A DNA stretch of 11,088 nucleotides from NCBI GenBank assembly GCA_002688155.1, contig NZCH01000036.1:1-11088 (forward strand), written 5' to 3'. The notes beneath the pieces are model-generated. The model was not told the origin of the DNA, searched no databases, and was given only the letters and a program-made list of their open reading frames with translations. The position numbers were made by a program, and so were the translations under genes. Each line of letters begins with the position of its first letter. Positions within the stretch are counted from its first letter, which is position 1. This DNA is from Phycisphaerae bacterium (lineage in GTDB: Bacteria > Planctomycetota > Phycisphaerae > Phycisphaerales > Phycisphaeraceae). Positions 9,518 through 11,088 of this stretch are shown one piece after another.

Positions 9518-9949
9518 ATGACACGAACCCAATCTACACTGAGTTTTGCGGTGTTGACGGTATTTTTAACGGGTGCCGGGTGCAGCTACGAGCAGACGGT
9601 CAAGCCGCCGCGCGCTGGGCAAACGGACATGTTGCCCGCGCATGCGTACCCACAGATTGCCGCCCAGGATTCGCTGGACAAGGTGGTGCGTTTTGGAGAA
9701 CCAGTTGTCGAGCCGGCTGCCAACGGTAAGCCGATGCGCGTAACCGTCCCGGTGCGTTCGCTGGATGATCGGCACGCCGTCAATGTGCAATACCGGTTTG
9801 AGTTTCTCGATGACAGCGGTCGTCCGCTCACCGGTGGGACGGGCTGGCGATACCAGTCGATGCCATCGCGGGTGCAGGTGTTCTTTGACGGCGTCGCACT
9901 GGGCGGCGGGGTTTCGGACTGGCGGCTCATCGTGCGGTTGGCGCAGTAA
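9518..9949 (+). CDS. YcfL/DUF1425-type lipoprotein
   Basis: This 143-residue predicted lipoprotein starts MTRTQSTLSFAVLTVFLTGAGC, giving a signal peptide with lipidated Cys22. The box (G-A-G-C) is slightly atypical. The mature part after ~60 residues has the DUF1425 pattern of a small beta-sandwich: VPVRSLDDRHAVNVQYRFEF, then FLDDSGRPLTGGTGWRYQSM, a strand RVQVFFDGVAL and a final DWRLIVRL. E. coli YcfL has the matching VHYRFYWYDARG segment and ends in a similar strand, and its gene lies directly beside lpoB. The function of YcfL is not established; the context suggests an envelope role linked to LpoB. The gene follows the COG3014 gene by 13 nt, with its own good Shine-Dalgarno sequence. The family call rests on motif and neighbourhood together. 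Confidence 0.75.
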   Translation: MTRTQSTLSFAVLTVFLTGAGCSYEQTVKPPRAGQTDMLPAHAYPQIAAQDSLDKVVRFGEPVVEPAANGKPMRVTVPVRSLDDRHAVNVQYRFEFLDDSGRPLTGGTGWRYQSMPSRVQVFFDGVALGGGVSDWRLIVRLAQ

Positions 9950-9980
9950 ATGCCCACCGAGATACGGTCGGGCCCCGCCG

Positions 9981-10009
9981 TTGCTCACACACACGTCGCG
10001 CCCTACACT
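9981..10009 (+). promoter_or_regulatory. Candidate promoter of gcvPA
   Basis: TTGCTC (9981-9986) and TACACT (10004-10009) are separated by exactly 17 nt, in the 70-bp gap between the YcfL-like gene and gcvPA. The -10 matches TATAAT at four of six positions, including the key TA---T; the -35 keeps only TTG. The -10 ends 10 nt before the GTG start, so transcription would begin only a few bases before the coding region. Confidence 0.4.
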
Positions 10010-10019
10010 TGGCGCCAAC

Positions 10020-11088
10020 GTGAACTACGTGCAATTAACTGATGCGGATCGTCTGCGCATGCTCGACGCGATCGGTGCGCTCGATGAGGATGCCTTGTAT
10101 GCGTCGCTGTCGCGATCGTTTCAGCTCGATCGCCCGCTGGACCTGCCGCCGGCACGCAGCGAACTCGAATTGCAACGTGCGCTGGCGGACATGTCAGCCC
10201 GGAACCGCCCGGCGTGCAACAGCGGTTACACGAGCTTTCTCGGCTGCGGTGCATACGAGCACTTCATTCCCGCAACGGTGGACGCGCTTGCCGCTGATGG
10301 CCGATTCCTGACGGCGTACACACCCTACCAGGCGGAAGCGTCGCAGGGCGCGCTCCAGGCATTCTTCGAATTTCAAACGCAGATCGCGCGACTGACCGGA
10401 CTAGACGTTGCCAACGCATCGTTATACGAAAGCGCCACGGCGGTCGTAGAAGCTGTGTCCATGGCGCTTAACGTCACGGGCAAACGTCGGGTGCTTATCG
10501 CGTCAACACTGCACCCGCACTATCGCGAGGTTGTGCGCACGCAACTGTCCGACCTGCCCGCGCACGTGATCGACCTGCCGTGTGATGCGGCGGCCGGCGT
10601 AATCACGCAACCGGCGCTGCGCGAAGCGCTCGACGATGACACGGCGTGTGTGGTAGTGCAATCGCCGAACGTGTTTGGTCTACTCGAAGATTCGACCGGC
10701 TTGTTCGCAGCGGCGCACAAGCACGAAAAGACGCTGGCAATCGCGGTGTTCAACCCGATTGCCGCTGCGCTCATCAAGACGCCAGGTGATTGCGGTGCGG
10801 ACGTTGCGGTTGGTGAAGGGCAGCCGTTGGGCATTGCGCTCCAGTACGGCGGTCCGTGGCTGGGCCTGTTCGCCACGCGTGCTAACCTGATGCGAAAAAT
10901 GCCCGGGCGCCTGGTCGGACAGACGACCGATACCCACGGCCGACGCGCATTTTGTTTGACCCTGCAAACGCGCGAGCAACACATCCGTGGCGCCAAGGCG
11001 ACCAGTAACGTCTGCACCAACCAGGGCCTGCTCGCACTACGCGCGACCATGTACATGTCAACCATGGGCCCGCAAGGCCTGCGCGACG
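10020..11088 (+). CDS. gcvPA: Glycine dehydrogenase (decarboxylating) subunit 1, 3' partial
   Basis: This is the N-terminal-half subunit of the split P-protein of the glycine cleavage system. Together with GcvPB it decarboxylates glycine and passes the aminomethyl group to the lipoyl arm of GcvH. The lysine that binds pyridoxal phosphate lies on GcvPB, so its absence here is expected. The protein starts VNYVQLTDADRLRMLDAIGA, aligning from residue 1 with family members. Further family motifs are SGYTSFLGCGAYEHFIPATV, the segment NASLYESATAVVEA, GEGQPLGIALQYGGPWLGLF, and REQHIRGAKATSNVCTNQGL near 317-337. The window ends after 356 codons of a usual ~440-450. The GTG start at 10020 has no Shine-Dalgarno sequence. 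No gcvT or gcvH precedes it, unlike the common gcvT-gcvH-gcvPA-gcvPB order, so it seems to head its own unit. gcvPB is expected just beyond the right edge. Confidence 0.95.
   Translation, partial: MNYVQLTDADRLRMLDAIGALDEDALYASLSRSFQLDRPLDLPPARSELELQRALADMSARNRPACNSGYTSFLGCGAYEHFIPATVDALAADGRFLTAYTPYQAEASQGALQAFFEFQTQIARLTGLDVANASLYESATAVVEAVSMALNVTGKRRVLIASTLHPHYREVVRTQLSDLPAHVIDLPCDAAAGVITQPALREALDDDTACVVVQSPNVFGLLEDSTGLFAAAHKHEKTLAIAVFNPIAAALIKTPGDCGADVAVGEGQPLGIALQYGGPWLGLFATRANLMRKMPGRLVGQTTDTHGRRAFCLTLQTREQHIRGAKATSNVCTNQGLLALRATMYMSTMGPQGLRD

Overview
This is a GC-rich window in which every convincing gene lies on the plus strand. The gene set suggests a Gram-negative bacterium with lipoproteins, and I suspect a planctomycete, perhaps Phycisphaerae-like. 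That placement is inference from gene content and from an orphan, nucleotide-binding-dead MinD/ParA-like protein. No rRNA or other taxonomic marker is present.

Layout. (1) 2-2172: a partial gene ending in a glycogen-recognition domain (AMPK-beta/CBM48 type). It overlaps by an ATGA the gene for a 592-residue protein that looks like a degenerate MinD/ParA-fold protein with a long acidic/proline-rich linker and an unknown C-terminal domain. (2) 2367-5995: a chaperone pair, a zinc-finger-less CbpA-type J-protein followed 2 nt later by the disaggregase ClpB. They are probably co-translated and act with DnaK, which is not in the window. (3) 5996-6454: about 460 bp without a gene, holding three consecutive stem-loops just after clpB and a strong Shine-Dalgarno sequence placed over a five-codon mini-ORF. 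(4) 6455-9949: four consecutive predicted lipoproteins. Two are divergent LpoB-like (peptidoglycan synthase activator fold) paralogues, followed by a COG3014-type protein and a YcfL/DUF1425-type protein. The same families cluster in gammaproteobacteria (E. coli has ycfL next to lpoB). (5) 10020 to the right edge: the first subunit of the split glycine cleavage P-protein (gcvPA), truncated by the window, with a promoter-like element so close to its GTG that the mRNA may be nearly leaderless.

The most interesting parts are the four-lipoprotein cassette, whose COG3014 and YcfL members have no settled function, and the coupled glycogen-binding/degenerate-MinD pair. I found no tRNA, rRNA, CRISPR array, insertion sequence or prophage gene.
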